The notes below the pieces were generated by a model, which worked only from the letters and a program-made list of their open reading frames with translations, was not told where the DNA came from and did not search any database. Of a stretch of 64,000 bases of DNA, positions 9,650 through 18,526 are shown piece after piece. The stretch spans positions 196,240 through 260,239 of the forward strand of contig NZ_LZQD01000007.1 in NCBI RefSeq assembly GCF_001858025.1, given 5' to 3'. The translations under genes were made by a program, and so were the position numbers. Numbering within the stretch: the first letter of the stretch is position 1; every line of letters starts with the position of its first letter. This stretch comes from Trichormus sp. NMC-1 (GTDB lineage Bacteria > Cyanobacteriota > Cyanobacteriia > Cyanobacteriales > Nostocaceae).

Positions 9650-10228
9650 ATGCTATCATCCCCCTTAATATTGCAAATGCCGTCATCAATGACAGACGAA
9701 CAATTTTTTGAATTCTGTCAGGTAAACCGTGACTTACGCATTGAAAGAAATAGATTTGGAGAAATATCAATTATGTCACCGACAGGTTCAGAAACAGGAA
9801 ATCGAGAAGGTAATATATTTGGACAATTGTGGGTATGGTCAGAAAAAGATGGTACAGGTATCACTTTTACTTCCAGCACAGGTTTTAAACTCTCCACAGG
9901 TGCAGAACGTTCTCCTGATGCTGCTTGGATAAAATTAGCAAGATGGAATACACTCACACCAGAACAACAAAAAAAGTTTGCACCCATATGTCCTGATTTT
10001 GTCATCGAATTAAGATCAGCTTCTGATAACCTGCAACCGTTAAAAGACAAAATGACCGAATATATGCAGGAACCAGGAATACAATTAGGCTTATTAATTG
10101 ATCGCAAAAATCGCCAAGTTTATATTTATCGTCCTGGACAAACAGAAGAATGTTTAGAAAATCCTGATACTGTTAGCTGTGATCCTATTTTACCTGGATT
10201 TGTTTTGAATATGAGTAAAATTTGGTAA
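9650..10228 (+). CDS. Uma2 family (DUF820) putative restriction-endonuclease-fold protein
   Basis: A 192-aa member of the Uma2/DUF820 family, which is abundant in cyanobacteria and has a PD-(D/E)xK nuclease-like fold. Visible core: SPDAAWIK, then PDFVIELRSASDNLQPLKDKM, where the E of IEL and the following polar residues match the family's active-site strand; the usual lysine is an arginine here. Cellular role unknown. A second Uma2 gene of a different subtype follows 38 bases downstream, probably in the same transcript. Confidence 0.85.
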   Translation: MLSSPLILQMPSSMTDEQFFEFCQVNRDLRIERNRFGEISIMSPTGSETGNREGNIFGQLWVWSEKDGTGITFTSSTGFKLSTGAERSPDAAWIKLARWNTLTPEQQKKFAPICPDFVIELRSASDNLQPLKDKMTEYMQEPGIQLGLLIDRKNRQVYIYRPGQTEECLENPDTVSCDPILPGFVLNMSKIW

Positions 10229-10266
10229 ATATAAAATTCATAATAATTCATCAAGGATAAAAAACT

Positions 10267-10836
10267 ATGCAATCTCCTCTAAATTTCCTTAGCGTTCAAG
10301 AATACTTTGAAGCCGAGAAATCCAGCGATATTCGTCATGAATACATAGCCGGACAAGTCTTTGCAATGGCAGGTGCTAGTGAAGAACACAACCTCATTGC
10401 TACTAACATTATTGCCATCTTACGTCCTCATTTGCGTGGAAGTTCTTGTCGTGCTTTCGTGTCAGACATGAAAGTTAACGTCCAAGTAAAAAACGCCGAC
10501 ATATTTTATTATCCTGATATTTTAGTTACCTGCGACACCGAAGATAAAGAAAGGTATTTTAAAACTCGTCCTAATCTAATTATAGAAGTATTATCTGACT
10601 CAACTGCAACCACAGATAAACGAGAAAAACGCATCAATTATCAAACCCTAGATAGCTTGCAAGAATATGTGTTAATTTACCAAAATCAAATCAAAGTAGA
10701 AGTTTATCGTCGAGAAATTTCAGGAAATTGGTCAATGGTAGTTTTGGGTAAAGATGATAAATTGCGTTTAGATTCTGTTGGGTTAAATTTAACAATGGAA
10801 GATATTTATGAAGATGTTAATATAATTCGTAATTAG
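10267..10836 (+). CDS. Uma2 family putative restriction-endonuclease-fold protein
   Basis: A 189-aa Uma2/DUF820 protein. FYYPDILVTCD and RPNLIIEVLSDSTATTDKREK are the conserved acidic and lysine-bearing segments of the family. It differs clearly from the upstream Uma2 protein: it is the more common subtype with the EVLSxSTxxxDrxxK motif and an N-terminal EYFEAEKSSDIRHEYIAGQ. Tandem Uma2 genes are frequent in multicellular cyanobacteria and may spread as cassettes. A palindromic hairpin follows. Confidence 0.88.
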   Translation: MQSPLNFLSVQEYFEAEKSSDIRHEYIAGQVFAMAGASEEHNLIATNIIAILRPHLRGSSCRAFVSDMKVNVQVKNADIFYYPDILVTCDTEDKERYFKTRPNLIIEVLSDSTATTDKREKRINYQTLDSLQEYVLIYQNQIKVEVYRREISGNWSMVVLGKDDKLRLDSVGLNLTMEDIYEDVNIIRN

Positions 10837-10859
10837 ATAAAATTTATGAGTTAATATGG

Positions 10860-10888
10860 GTAGGGGTTTAGCATTGCTAAACCCCTAC
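10860..10888 (+). terminator. palindromic hairpin after the Uma2 pair
   Basis: GTAGGGGTTTAGCA / TTGCTAAACCCCTAC form an almost perfect palindrome just downstream of the Uma2 stop. No strong T tract follows, so this may be a dispersed palindromic repeat acting as an end signal. Confidence 0.55.
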
Positions 10889-10926
10889 AAACATGAAATA
10901 TATACATGATTTTAATATACATTTGA

Positions 10927-11150
10927 TTAATCAATATTTCCTATTTTAGCTTTTTCCACTTTCTCAATTTGCTTGGGTGCTTCCATTTCGTTGAATAGTC
11001 GGATAGCTTCGTTAAAGTTGCTGTTGCTGTTTTCGGTTTCCCCCATTTTTTGATATGTTAAACCTAGTTGGTAGTATGCTTCTGCTAAATCACATTTAGC
11101 ACCGATTTCATCTAATATTTCGATTGATTGTAAATGATGGGAAAGTGCTA
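10927..11150 (-). pseudogene. 3' remnant of a TPR protein gene
   Basis: On the minus strand an open stretch with no start codon encodes a tetratricopeptide repeat: LAEAYYQLGLTYQKMGE followed by a second helix pair ending KAKIGNID and stop. An in-frame TGA lies just upstream, right next to the stop of the J-domain dynamin gene. Only the last one or two repeats of a longer TPR protein remain, so this is a decayed tail. It fills most of the gap between the Uma2 and dynamin genes. Confidence 0.6.
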
Positions 11151-11158
11151 TTCATGTA

Positions 11159-13333
11159 TTATAATTCCGCTAAAATATTATAAGCATCATTAATTAACCG
11201 CATCTTCTCCTGTGTTTGTTTTTGCATTTGTGGTTGATTCACAAATAAATCAGGATGCCATTTTTTCACTAAAGTCTTATAAGCTTGTTTCACTTCATCA
11301 AAAGAAGCAGTCGGTTGTAACCCTAAAATTTTATAAGCGCGAACAATTTTATCTATCTCAGCTTGTTTTTTTGGCGGATTTTGTGGTTTCTGATTTGTAC
11401 CCGGTGATTTCATATTAGCTTTTATTTGCGCTATTTCTTGATCAAGTTCCCAATTCCGAAATTTCGCTTCTACCTCTGCGGGGTTTGGTGGTGGAGGTGG
11501 TGGAGTATAAACCTGTTGACGCAGAGGTTCTACCTTTGTTTGAGTATTCCGAGGAGTATTTTCTGTTGGAGGTGTATAAACTTGTTGTTTTGGTGGTTGA
11601 GGACTTGCAGATTTAGGTTTATCTTGATAAGGTTGATATTTAGTTGAGATATTCGCTTTCTTTAACTCTGCCAACAACTGATTAAATTCATTTTGAAACT
11701 TTTGTAAATCTTCCCTTTGTTGAGTAATTTCTACTGGTTCTTTACTCGCTTCAAAGTAAATTACTTTAGCAGCTTTTTGTTCATATTCAGCCAAGATAGA
11801 TAAACCCTGACTACTAAAACGTGATAAATAATTTTCAGCCGCAGCTATACAAATTTTAGCAACTTGTTGATTATAAGAATCTTTAGTTGATTGTTCATCT
11901 TGTTTTTGCAAGTTTTTATTTAATAAATAAGAAATACTCCCAACCACAGCAGCACCTACTGGCCCACCCAACAACCAACCAATACCACCTCCAACAGCTA
12001 GAGAACCAGGTTCACTTAAATCATTTGTATTAAGATTAGTTTGTTTTTCAGGTAAAGTTAATTGAGGTGCATTAGGAAAGGGAATTTTTAAATCTTCTGG
12101 ACGTTCTGATTTGAAAAAATCATAAGCTTGATACAACCATTTAATTACAGAGTTTTGTAATTCTGTCAAGTCTTTTTTAAAAGTTCCTGTTTGCCAAGAT
12201 TGCAAATTATTTTCAGCTAGTGCAACTGCAATGTCAGCTTGATATTTGGCTAATAGATTAGGTAAAGATAACCAACTTTCTAATTCATAAATGCTGGTTT
12301 TAAAACCTTGATAAATTAGATTTTGAGCTTTTTGTTTAATTTCTATTCGGGCATTTTCTTTATCATCAAAAATTTTAATTTCTTGAGAACATTTATAAAT
12401 TTTATCAACTAATAAAGTTTGCAGTTGAGAAGATACAGCTTGCACTCTTGGTAAACGCACATTACCGGAATTTTGCTGTAAAATCCCAACTAGATTTTGT
12501 AAAGCAGTTTCAAAAGCAGCTAAACCGCTACTATTCGCAAGCGCAACATCACCTTTTAATCTCGCGCGTAAAGCAGGTAAAGCATCAACTCGATATAAAT
12601 TACTAAAACCTGGAGGTAAATCAGCGCGGAAACTTTCAGCTACAAATAGTAAACGATTTTGGACTTGTTTTTGTTCTTCCGGTTCGAGTAAATTCAGAAA
12701 ATTCGCTACAAAAATAACTGTTTTAATATTTCTATCTAATAACCAATCGCGGAGATTTTCTCTTTCTCCTAAAGTCATTAGTTTCCGCGCATCTAATAAT
12801 TGAATGACTAAATCTGTACCTAATAATCTATCTTTGACTAAAATATCCTGTGCTTCTCTATCATTAGTTCCTGGTAAATCAATAAATTCTATTCCCGTTT
12901 CTAAAAAAGGATGGGGACAAAAAACTTCAACAGAAGCAACATCTTTTCGCATCTGTCTATTACCATCTAAAACCGCAAATTGTTGTAACACTTCTGTTCC
13001 ACTACGATAGATTTCTGTACCATCTACTAACATAATCCGAGTGCGGACAGTTGTACCATATTTAACAGTAATTGCTGCACCTGTTGTGGGAATTAAATCA
13101 ATAGGTAAAGTCCGATTTCCTAACATCGCATTTAGCAATGTTGATTTACCATGATTAAAAGGACCAAATACCGCAATCTGGAAATTAGGATTAGCTAAAT
13201 AATCACAAAGAGAAGTTACATCTTGATGTAGTTGTGAATTCCGCTCTAAATTCAATACTTTACAGGTAGATTTTAGAGCATTAATTAATTCGCTATAATC
13301 TTGATATTTTTGTTCCATGATGTTATTTGTCAT
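11159..13333 (-). CDS. dynamin-like GTPase with C-terminal J domain
   Basis: A 724-aa protein combining two families. Residues ~50-290 are a dynamin-type GTPase: P-loop GPFNHGKST (K63), the Thr-containing switch in IPTTGAAIT, and the G3 motif DLPGTND. Residues ~440-470 are a Gly/Ala-rich hydrophobic hairpin (GGGIGWLLGGPVG) in the place of the membrane paddle of bacterial dynamins. A Pro/Gln-rich linker leads to a J domain (~655-724) with the HPD tripeptide (H693), which in DnaJ proteins stimulates an Hsp70. The combination suggests a membrane-remodelling GTPase that recruits DnaK; this is inference. It lies 53 bases downstream of the BDLP gene on the same strand. A second ATG five codons in is equally plausible. 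Confidence 0.85.
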   Translation of the reverse strand: MTNNIMEQKYQDYSELINALKSTCKVLNLERNSQLHQDVTSLCDYLANPNFQIAVFGPFNHGKSTLLNAMLGNRTLPIDLIPTTGAAITVKYGTTVRTRIMLVDGTEIYRSGTEVLQQFAVLDGNRQMRKDVASVEVFCPHPFLETGIEFIDLPGTNDREAQDILVKDRLLGTDLVIQLLDARKLMTLGERENLRDWLLDRNIKTVIFVANFLNLLEPEEQKQVQNRLLFVAESFRADLPPGFSNLYRVDALPALRARLKGDVALANSSGLAAFETALQNLVGILQQNSGNVRLPRVQAVSSQLQTLLVDKIYKCSQEIKIFDDKENARIEIKQKAQNLIYQGFKTSIYELESWLSLPNLLAKYQADIAVALAENNLQSWQTGTFKKDLTELQNSVIKWLYQAYDFFKSERPEDLKIPFPNAPQLTLPEKQTNLNTNDLSEPGSLAVGGGIGWLLGGPVGAAVVGSISYLLNKNLQKQDEQSTKDSYNQQVAKICIAAAENYLSRFSSQGLSILAEYEQKAAKVIYFEASKEPVEITQQREDLQKFQNEFNQLLAELKKANISTKYQPYQDKPKSASPQPPKQQVYTPPTENTPRNTQTKVEPLRQQVYTPPPPPPNPAEVEAKFRNWELDQEIAQIKANMKSPGTNQKPQNPPKKQAEIDKIVRAYKILGLQPTASFDEVKQAYKTLVKKWHPDLFVNQPQMQKQTQEKMRLINDAYNILAEL

Positions 13334-13347
13334 TTAGTTAAACACCC

Positions 13348-13380
13348 AGATCCCCGACTTCTTAAAGAAGTCGGGGATCT
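13348..13380. repeat. 33-base palindrome between the two dynamin genes
   Basis: AGATCCCCGACTTCTT and its reverse complement flank a single A. A related stem closes purQ at 53881-53907. On the minus strand (the direction of the dynamin genes) no T tract follows, so it would be a processing or partial attenuation hairpin rather than a full terminator. Confidence 0.8.
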
Positions 13381-13386
13381 TTTATT

Positions 13387-15468
13387 TTAGCTATAATAAG
13401 CTAATAGATTACTGTAAGCAGCTTCAATTTTTTGCAATTGTTCGATGATATTCTCCTGTAAATTCTTAAACCGTTTAAATTCACTTTCTCGATTAATTTC
13501 CCGTGTTTTTTTCTGTTGGAGAAGATTATCTAATTCCGATTTACGAGAAGTAATATCATCATTTATGCGCTGACTTACTTCTTTTTCGTAAGTATTAAAA
13601 CACTCTTTCACTGCATCGTAAACAATGGGAGTTTGTTCATTTGCTACTTGAGGAAGATATTTTACCAACTCTTTTTTCGCAGTTTTTACTAACTCTTTTC
13701 TTGCTTGATCTGCTTGTAAAATTCCTACTCCCAAACCTAACAAAGCAAAGCCAATAGGACCAAGAAAAATACCTGTCACTGCTGTAATCATCCCCCCCAC
13801 ACCAATGACAGTGAAGTAGTTCAAGAGGATGTTTTTCCAATCAAAACCCGCACTAGCTAAAGCTACACCTGCTAAGTTACCTCTAGATAAAGATAACAAA
13901 CCCATTGCCCATTTTGCCCAGCCAGGAGAGTCATCATCTTCTGTGGTAGAATAGGCGTTAACATTCACTTTTTGTCCAGTTAATTTTTCGTTAATTTGGT
14001 TGGTAACTTGATTGTAAGAAGCACCATATTGTGCAGCGGAATTAGATAATTCTCTAAACCCTGCATTCATGTCTTTTTCAGCAGTTAAAGTCCAAGCTGA
14101 AAATTTATCTGTGATATATTGTTCAAAGGCTTTTTGGAGTGCGATGTTAAAAGCGTCTCGTTTTCCACTACTTAAGAAATCAAGCAAATTCAATTCTGGT
14201 TGATAACGCAAGAAATCATTTTCAAAGTTATTACCTAAGTTTAAAACGTAGCTGCGAAAAGATTCTGATATTCCTCGCGCTTGAGAGTCTCTGGTATTGA
14301 TAATTTCTTTTTGGAATTGATCACGGATACTATTGAGTTTGGTAAATTCAGGTTCAACCGAATCAATCCGTTTTTTCAATTCATCTACATCTTGATCAAG
14401 TAAAGGAATCCGTCTGTCAATCGCTTCGTAAGTATGGTTTACAGCTTGTCTAGCTAAGGTTCTGACTTGACGCAATTCTGCGATCGCTCTTTCCCTCGTC
14501 AGAAACGTATTTAACGCCCCCATAAACTCAGGAAAGCCAGTTTTACTTAAATCAGCTTGGGGATTTTTTAATCTGCGTCTCAGTGCTTGAATTGAAGAAA
14601 GTTCAAACACTCTTTCATCGTAGATATCTTGTCCATCTACAGAACAATATTCAGCTAAATTGGCTTTAAATACTTGTCGAAGTCTAGTTTCTGCTGCTGT
14701 CAATTCATCAATATCATCAGGATCAATTAATGATTCTTTCACCTGATCCCAAGCATTAACTAAAAAGAAAACTGATAAACCTCGTCCTTTGATATAATTC
14801 TCTAAGTAACGTCTTTCCCCTAAAGTACAAGGTTGTGAAGCCCGCATCACAAATAAAATTGCATGACAGTTATTCACATATCCTAAAGATAACTCATTTC
14901 GGGCTTCTGTGTCATTCAAACCAGGACTATCAACAATTTCAATCCCCTTTTCTAGTAAAGTTAAAGGATACTCAACAACTGCATAATCAACATCAGGAAA
15001 TGCTTGTTTTTGTTCCTGTTCTAACTTCTTCGCTTCTGCCGGATCAATGGTATATTTATATTTAAAGGTTTGAAAGTCTAGCTGTTGCGGACTTTTGCCA
15101 TCATTGAAATGAATAGTAACTTTCTTTTCTGCTCCATAGCGTAAAATTGTTAATACTGCTGTGCAGGGATTTACGTCACTGGGTAATAAATTCTCACCAA
15201 TTAAAGCATTGAGAAACGTACTTTTACCCCGTTTCATATCGCCTAAAACCAACAGCCGAAAGACACCATTTCTGAGATTTTTACTAGCGGCTGTAATGTC
15301 TTCAATATCTCTGATTAAACTTAACTTACCAGAAGAAGTATCTCCAGCTAATTCGGCTTGATTAATAGTATCGGCGATTCTACTTAAACAAATAGAAATC
15401 TCAGATCGAACTTGAGAAACCCGTTCTAAATCATTGATAAATTGGTCAGTTCCAACTTGATAATTCAT
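13387..15468 (-). CDS. bdlp: bacterial dynamin-like protein, BDLP orthologue
   Basis: A 693-aa dynamin-family GTPase, the same length as the structurally known BDLP of Nostoc punctiforme and, as far as I can recall that sequence, very similar throughout. The P-loop GDMKRGKST has K82; switch I is PSDVNPCTAVLT, G3 is DSPGLNDTEA and G4 is NAWDQ. Long helices form neck and trunk, and the hydrophobic paddle near residues 565-600 (GGMITAVTGIFLGPIGFALL) inserts in the membrane. BDLP assembles on lipid and tubulates it in a GTP-dependent way. The gene lies 12 bases downstream of a small membrane-protein gene and upstream of a second, J-domain dynamin, all on one strand, suggesting a three-gene membrane-remodelling operon. 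Confidence 0.93.
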   Translation of the reverse strand: MNYQVGTDQFINDLERVSQVRSEISICLSRIADTINQAELAGDTSSGKLSLIRDIEDITAASKNLRNGVFRLLVLGDMKRGKSTFLNALIGENLLPSDVNPCTAVLTILRYGAEKKVTIHFNDGKSPQQLDFQTFKYKYTIDPAEAKKLEQEQKQAFPDVDYAVVEYPLTLLEKGIEIVDSPGLNDTEARNELSLGYVNNCHAILFVMRASQPCTLGERRYLENYIKGRGLSVFFLVNAWDQVKESLIDPDDIDELTAAETRLRQVFKANLAEYCSVDGQDIYDERVFELSSIQALRRRLKNPQADLSKTGFPEFMGALNTFLTRERAIAELRQVRTLARQAVNHTYEAIDRRIPLLDQDVDELKKRIDSVEPEFTKLNSIRDQFQKEIINTRDSQARGISESFRSYVLNLGNNFENDFLRYQPELNLLDFLSSGKRDAFNIALQKAFEQYITDKFSAWTLTAEKDMNAGFRELSNSAAQYGASYNQVTNQINEKLTGQKVNVNAYSTTEDDDSPGWAKWAMGLLSLSRGNLAGVALASAGFDWKNILLNYFTVIGVGGMITAVTGIFLGPIGFALLGLGVGILQADQARKELVKTAKKELVKYLPQVANEQTPIVYDAVKECFNTYEKEVSQRINDDITSRKSELDNLLQQKKTREINRESEFKRFKNLQENIIEQLQKIEAAYSNLLAYYS

Positions 15469-15480
15469 GGTGATGACACT

Positions 15481-15786
15481 TTATTTAGAGTTCTTAATTT
15501 TCGATTCCCAGAAAAGCTTGTAAGTCAGAAAAGCCAAAGCCCCAAAAATAACAACTCCCGCTAAAACTGAGGCTACTCGCACTGCAACCAAAGCTGCAAC
15601 AGCCAAGCCAAAAAATTTCCCAGCGAGAATTACTTTTTTTAGCCAAGGTTTTTGAGATTGTTCTGGTTGATGTTTCTGAGTTTTATAGAAAGGTGCATCA
15701 ATAGCATGGATTTGATCGTCCATTTCTCTCAGTCGCTTTTCTACCTGACGTTGAATGTCTTGATTATGTTCATCGGGAGATTTCAT
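15481..15786 (-). CDS. small coiled-coil/transmembrane protein upstream of BDLP
   Basis: A 101-aa protein I cannot assign to a family. Residues 1-40 are strongly charged and helical (IQRQVEKRLREMDDQ); residues ~52-90 form one or two Ala/Val/Leu-rich membrane helices, followed by a short basic tail. It is the first gene of the minus-strand run that includes BDLP (12-base gap) and the J-domain dynamin, so it may be a membrane anchor or regulator for them. That role is inferred from position only. Confidence 0.65.
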   Translation of the reverse strand: MKSPDEHNQDIQRQVEKRLREMDDQIHAIDAPFYKTQKHQPEQSQKPWLKKVILAGKFFGLAVAALVAVRVASVLAGVVIFGALAFLTYKLFWESKIKNSK

Positions 15787-16008
15787 CCGCGTCCACCTTG
15801 TTTAGGACATTATTTAGTATATTGTATGGTAATTTACCCCAGGAATTGAAATTACTGTAATAAATAAACAAGGTAATATTACCATTACTGTATCTAGTTT
15901 AGATTCAATCTTTTGTACTTGCTTTTCGGAAATTGTCGATAAAAATATCGCCATAGGATGGAGATTAAATGTCAGAATTTGATAGCGAAGAACTCAGGTA
16001 GATTCAAC

Positions 16009-16983
16009 ATGGATATCAAAAATGGATTTGTCGGTACAATTGGTAACACGCCACTAATTCGCTTAAACAGTTTTAGTGAAGAAACCGGTTGTGAAATCTT
16101 GGCTAAAGCAGAATTTCTCAACCCTGGTGGTTCTGTTAAAGATCGCGCAGCACTGTACATTATCGAAGATGCAGAAAAAAAAGGACTTCTCAAACCTGGT
16201 GGCACAGTAGTAGAAGGAACTGCGGGGAATACGGGTATTGGATTAGCGCATATCTGCAACGCTAAAGGTTACAAATGCTTGATTATTATTCCCAATACCC
16301 AATCCCAAGAAAAAATAGACGCTTTGACTACCTTGGGTGCAGAAGTTCGTCCTGTTCCGGCTGTACCTTACAAAGATCCTAATAATTACGTCAAACTATC
16401 TGGTAGAATTGCGGCGGAAATGGAAAACGCAATTTGGGCAAATCAGTTTGATAATTTAGCAAATCGTCTCGCCCATTATGAAACCACCGGTAGAGAAATT
16501 TGGCAACAGACCAACGGTAAAATAGATAGTTGGGTAGCGGCAACTGGTACGGGTGGTACTTATGCTGGTGTAGCAATGTACCTGAAAAAGCAAAATCCGG
16601 CGGTTAAATGTGTTGTTGCTGACCCATTGGGTAGCGGACTATACAGCTATATCAAAACTGGCGAAATCAAAATGGAAGGTAATTCCATTACTGAAGGTAT
16701 CGGAAATAGTCGCATTACAGCCAATATGGAAGGCGCACCTATTGATGATGCCATGCAAATTGATGATCCAGAAGCGTTACGTGTTGTTTATCAACTATTA
16801 AGAAAAGATGGTTTATTAATGGGTGGTTCCACGGGAATTAATGTGGGTGCAGCTGTGGCTTTAGCCAAACAATTAGGCCCAGGACATACTATTGTCACTA
16901 TTTTGTGTGACAGTGGTTCTCGCTATCAATCACGGATATTTAATAGTGAATGGTTAGCGAGTAAAGGATTGGTTATCAATTAG
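16009..16983 (+). CDS. cysK: cysteine synthase (PLP-dependent beta family)
   Basis: Forms cysteine from O-acetylserine and sulfide. The PLP lysine lies in [12 protein letters not shown]. The substrate loop reads [13 protein letters not shown] (classical CysK has PTSGNTG), GTGGTYAG binds the PLP phosphate, and the tail has [13 protein letters not shown]. The TAGNTG variant is seen in a cyanobacterial/plant-like branch, so a preference for another activated serine cannot be ruled out. The start ATG 16009 ([16 protein letters not shown]) fits the family; ATG 15958 would add 17 unrelated residues. 324 aa. Confidence 0.9.
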   Translation: MDIKNGFVGTIGNTPLIRLNSFSEETGCEILAKAEFLNPGGSVKDRAALYIIEDAEKKGLLKPGGTVVEGTAGNTGIGLAHICNAKGYKCLIIIPNTQSQEKIDALTTLGAEVRPVPAVPYKDPNNYVKLSGRIAAEMENAIWANQFDNLANRLAHYETTGREIWQQTNGKIDSWVAATGTGGTYAGVAMYLKKQNPAVKCVVADPLGSGLYSYIKTGEIKMEGNSITEGIGNSRITANMEGAPIDDAMQIDDPEALRVVYQLLRKDGLLMGGSTGINVGAAVALAKQLGPGHTIVTILCDSGSRYQSRIFNSEWLASKGLVIN

Positions 16984-16996
16984 AAGTTTTTTACCT

Positions 16997-17018
16997 ATCG
17001 CCACTATTGGGTGGCGAT
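16997..17018 (+). terminator. hairpin after cysK
   Basis: ATCGCCAC / GTGGCGAT stem with a 6-base loop 14 bases after the cysK stop; only a weak T-rich tail, so termination may be partial and the small downstream gene may be read through. Confidence 0.5.
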
Positions 17019-17050
17019 TCGTTGTTCCCGTAACGAAGAGGTAAGTATTG

Positions 17051-17284
17051 ATGAAAGCTGAAGAATTTGATGCAAAATTTGACAACGATGAAGACATCAC
17101 TGAATTCTTAGATTTATCTCAAGCACGTCGTCCAGGTTATGAACAAAAACGAATTAATATTGATTTCCCGATGTGGATGATTGAAGCCTTAGAACATGAA
17201 GCCAAGCGTTTGGGTGTGACTCCTGATTCTATTATTAAATTGTGGCTGGCTGAACGTCTTGATAAAAAAGTTATTAGTGGGTAA
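17051..17284 (+). CDS. CopG/BrnA-like antitoxin-type DNA-binding protein
   Basis: A 77-aa protein whose C-terminal half (KRINIDFPMWMIEALEHEAK then LGVTPDSIIKLWLAERL) has the beta-helix-helix pattern of ribbon-helix-helix proteins, close to the BrnA/CopG-type antitoxins common in cyanobacteria. No toxin gene (BrnT type) can be found beside it: the upstream 60 bases hold only the cysK hairpin and the next gene is a ferredoxin. It is therefore a solitary antitoxin-like regulator, or the partner was lost. ATG 17051 follows an in-frame TTG by one codon. Confidence 0.75.
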   Translation: MKAEEFDAKFDNDEDITEFLDLSQARRPGYEQKRINIDFPMWMIEALEHEAKRLGVTPDSIIKLWLAERLDKKVISG

Positions 17285-17329
17285 AAACAGTAAATATTTA
17301 GCTATTTTTAGGGAATTAACACCAAAAAA

Positions 17330-17641
17330 ATGTCAACCGTCCCAACTCAGGAACAATCTCTTCCTAATTGTGTGCAAGTATGTCAACATCGTACTTGTAG
17401 AAAACAAGGTGCAGAGGAAGTTTTAGCCGCTTTCCAAGCTTTACCTGTACTTAATGTGACAGTTACAGCTAGTGGCTGCTTAGGTCAATGTGGTAATGGT
17501 CCAATGGTGCTAGTCTTACCAGAGATGGTTTGGTATTGCGGAGTTAAACCTCAAGAAGTACCGCGACTGGTAGAACAACATTTATTAGGTGGTAAAAAAG
17601 TTAAATATATGCTTTATTATCGGTTTCATCCCCAGGGATAA
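17330..17641 (+). CDS. thioredoxin-like [2Fe-2S] ferredoxin
   Basis: A 103-aa thioredoxin-fold [2Fe-2S] protein. Four cysteines have the expected spacing: CQHRTC (with an additional upstream CVQVC cysteine) and later GCLGQCGNG. Such proteins carry electrons or sense redox state; proteins of this type occur free in cyanobacteria and as NuoE-like domains in hydrogenases and complex I. The motif MVLVLPEMVWYCGV after the second pair matches the final strands of the fold. It lies 45 bases after the antitoxin-like gene, possibly cotranscribed. Specific partner unknown. Confidence 0.85.
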   Translation: MSTVPTQEQSLPNCVQVCQHRTCRKQGAEEVLAAFQALPVLNVTVTASGCLGQCGNGPMVLVLPEMVWYCGVKPQEVPRLVEQHLLGGKKVKYMLYYRFHPQG

Positions 17642-17697
17642 AGCTAACTGAAAATATATAAATTCTGTAATTTGGTGCAAATAAAGCGAGGGAATAA

Positions 17698-18465
17698 ATG
17701 GATATTCAACAGCTACGTCAATCATTAAAAATGAAGTGGCTGAGTTATTACGAAGAAAATCGTTCTTGGCTAGTCAAAATGCAAATTTGGCGAGATTATG
17801 ATGGTTTACGCAGACCGTCTTCTGGTTATATTTTAGCCACTTTATCTATTTTAGAACCAGAATTGAAAAAAATACTCCCTTTTCTTCTAGAGTTAAATAA
17901 TAATCCAGATAAAATAGTTGCGGCTTTAGGTCTTAACTTCAATCTTGAAGAAGAGTTAAATTTATTAAAATCACAGCATTCTCTAGCTAAAAACCAGGTT
18001 GTTAGTACGTCTCTAGCCAAGAGTCAGGTTGCAGATACACCAATACAAAAAGAACACAAACAGGTGTTATTGAGAATTACCACAAATGTGGATCAAAAGC
18101 GGGAATCTGTGGCGGTTGGTGCAGTAACTACATCAGTTAATCGCCATTCTCCAACCAAACCGCTTTCGCAAATAGGGCGAGAACAAGCACTAACGCAAAG
18201 TGACAAGACGCTCCGCAAAACTGACGGTTCAGAACTGGCGCTCTCGCTCTCAACAACTACAACAGTTCCTCATCAAACCAAAGCTGTGCCTAGCCTCTCA
18301 AGAGTTAACAAACCCAATCACAACCCTACATTTATGAGCATTCCAGTCAAACAAGTTTCTCATCTTTCACCTACTACTAACGCCCGTAGTTTACCTTCTT
18401 GGATAGATGAATTTTGTCAAGGTGTGAGATGGGAAAAAGACGAAACAATTACCCGCAAAATGTAA
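17698..18465 (+). CDS. cyanobacterial conserved hypothetical protein (DUF5331-like)
   Basis: A 255-aa protein. Residues 1-90 are a compact helical domain rich in aromatic residues (LKMKWLSYYEENRSWLVKM, then LRRPSSGYILATLSILEP) that I associate with a cyanobacteria-specific domain, probably DUF5331. Residues ~100-225 are Ser/Thr/Gln-rich and low in complexity, with a small internal duplication (LAKNQVVSTS / LAKSQVADTP). The last ~25 residues (SLPSWIDEFCQGVRWEKDE) look ordered again and may be a short binding tail. No catalytic motif is visible. Confidence 0.7.
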   Translation: MDIQQLRQSLKMKWLSYYEENRSWLVKMQIWRDYDGLRRPSSGYILATLSILEPELKKILPFLLELNNNPDKIVAALGLNFNLEEELNLLKSQHSLAKNQVVSTSLAKSQVADTPIQKEHKQVLLRITTNVDQKRESVAVGAVTTSVNRHSPTKPLSQIGREQALTQSDKTLRKTDGSELALSLSTTTTVPHQTKAVPSLSRVNKPNHNPTFMSIPVKQVSHLSPTTNARSLPSWIDEFCQGVRWEKDETITRKM

Positions 18466-18526
18466 ATCCAGATTTTTGATTTAATCCCACTGAAACACAG
18501 CACATCTCCCCTACAAAAGCAGCCTT

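Noticed and set aside
13348..13380. Palindrome between dynamin genes as a rho-independent terminator for BDLP
   Set aside because: On the minus strand it is followed by GGGTG, not a T tract; the T-rich side lies on the opposite strand.
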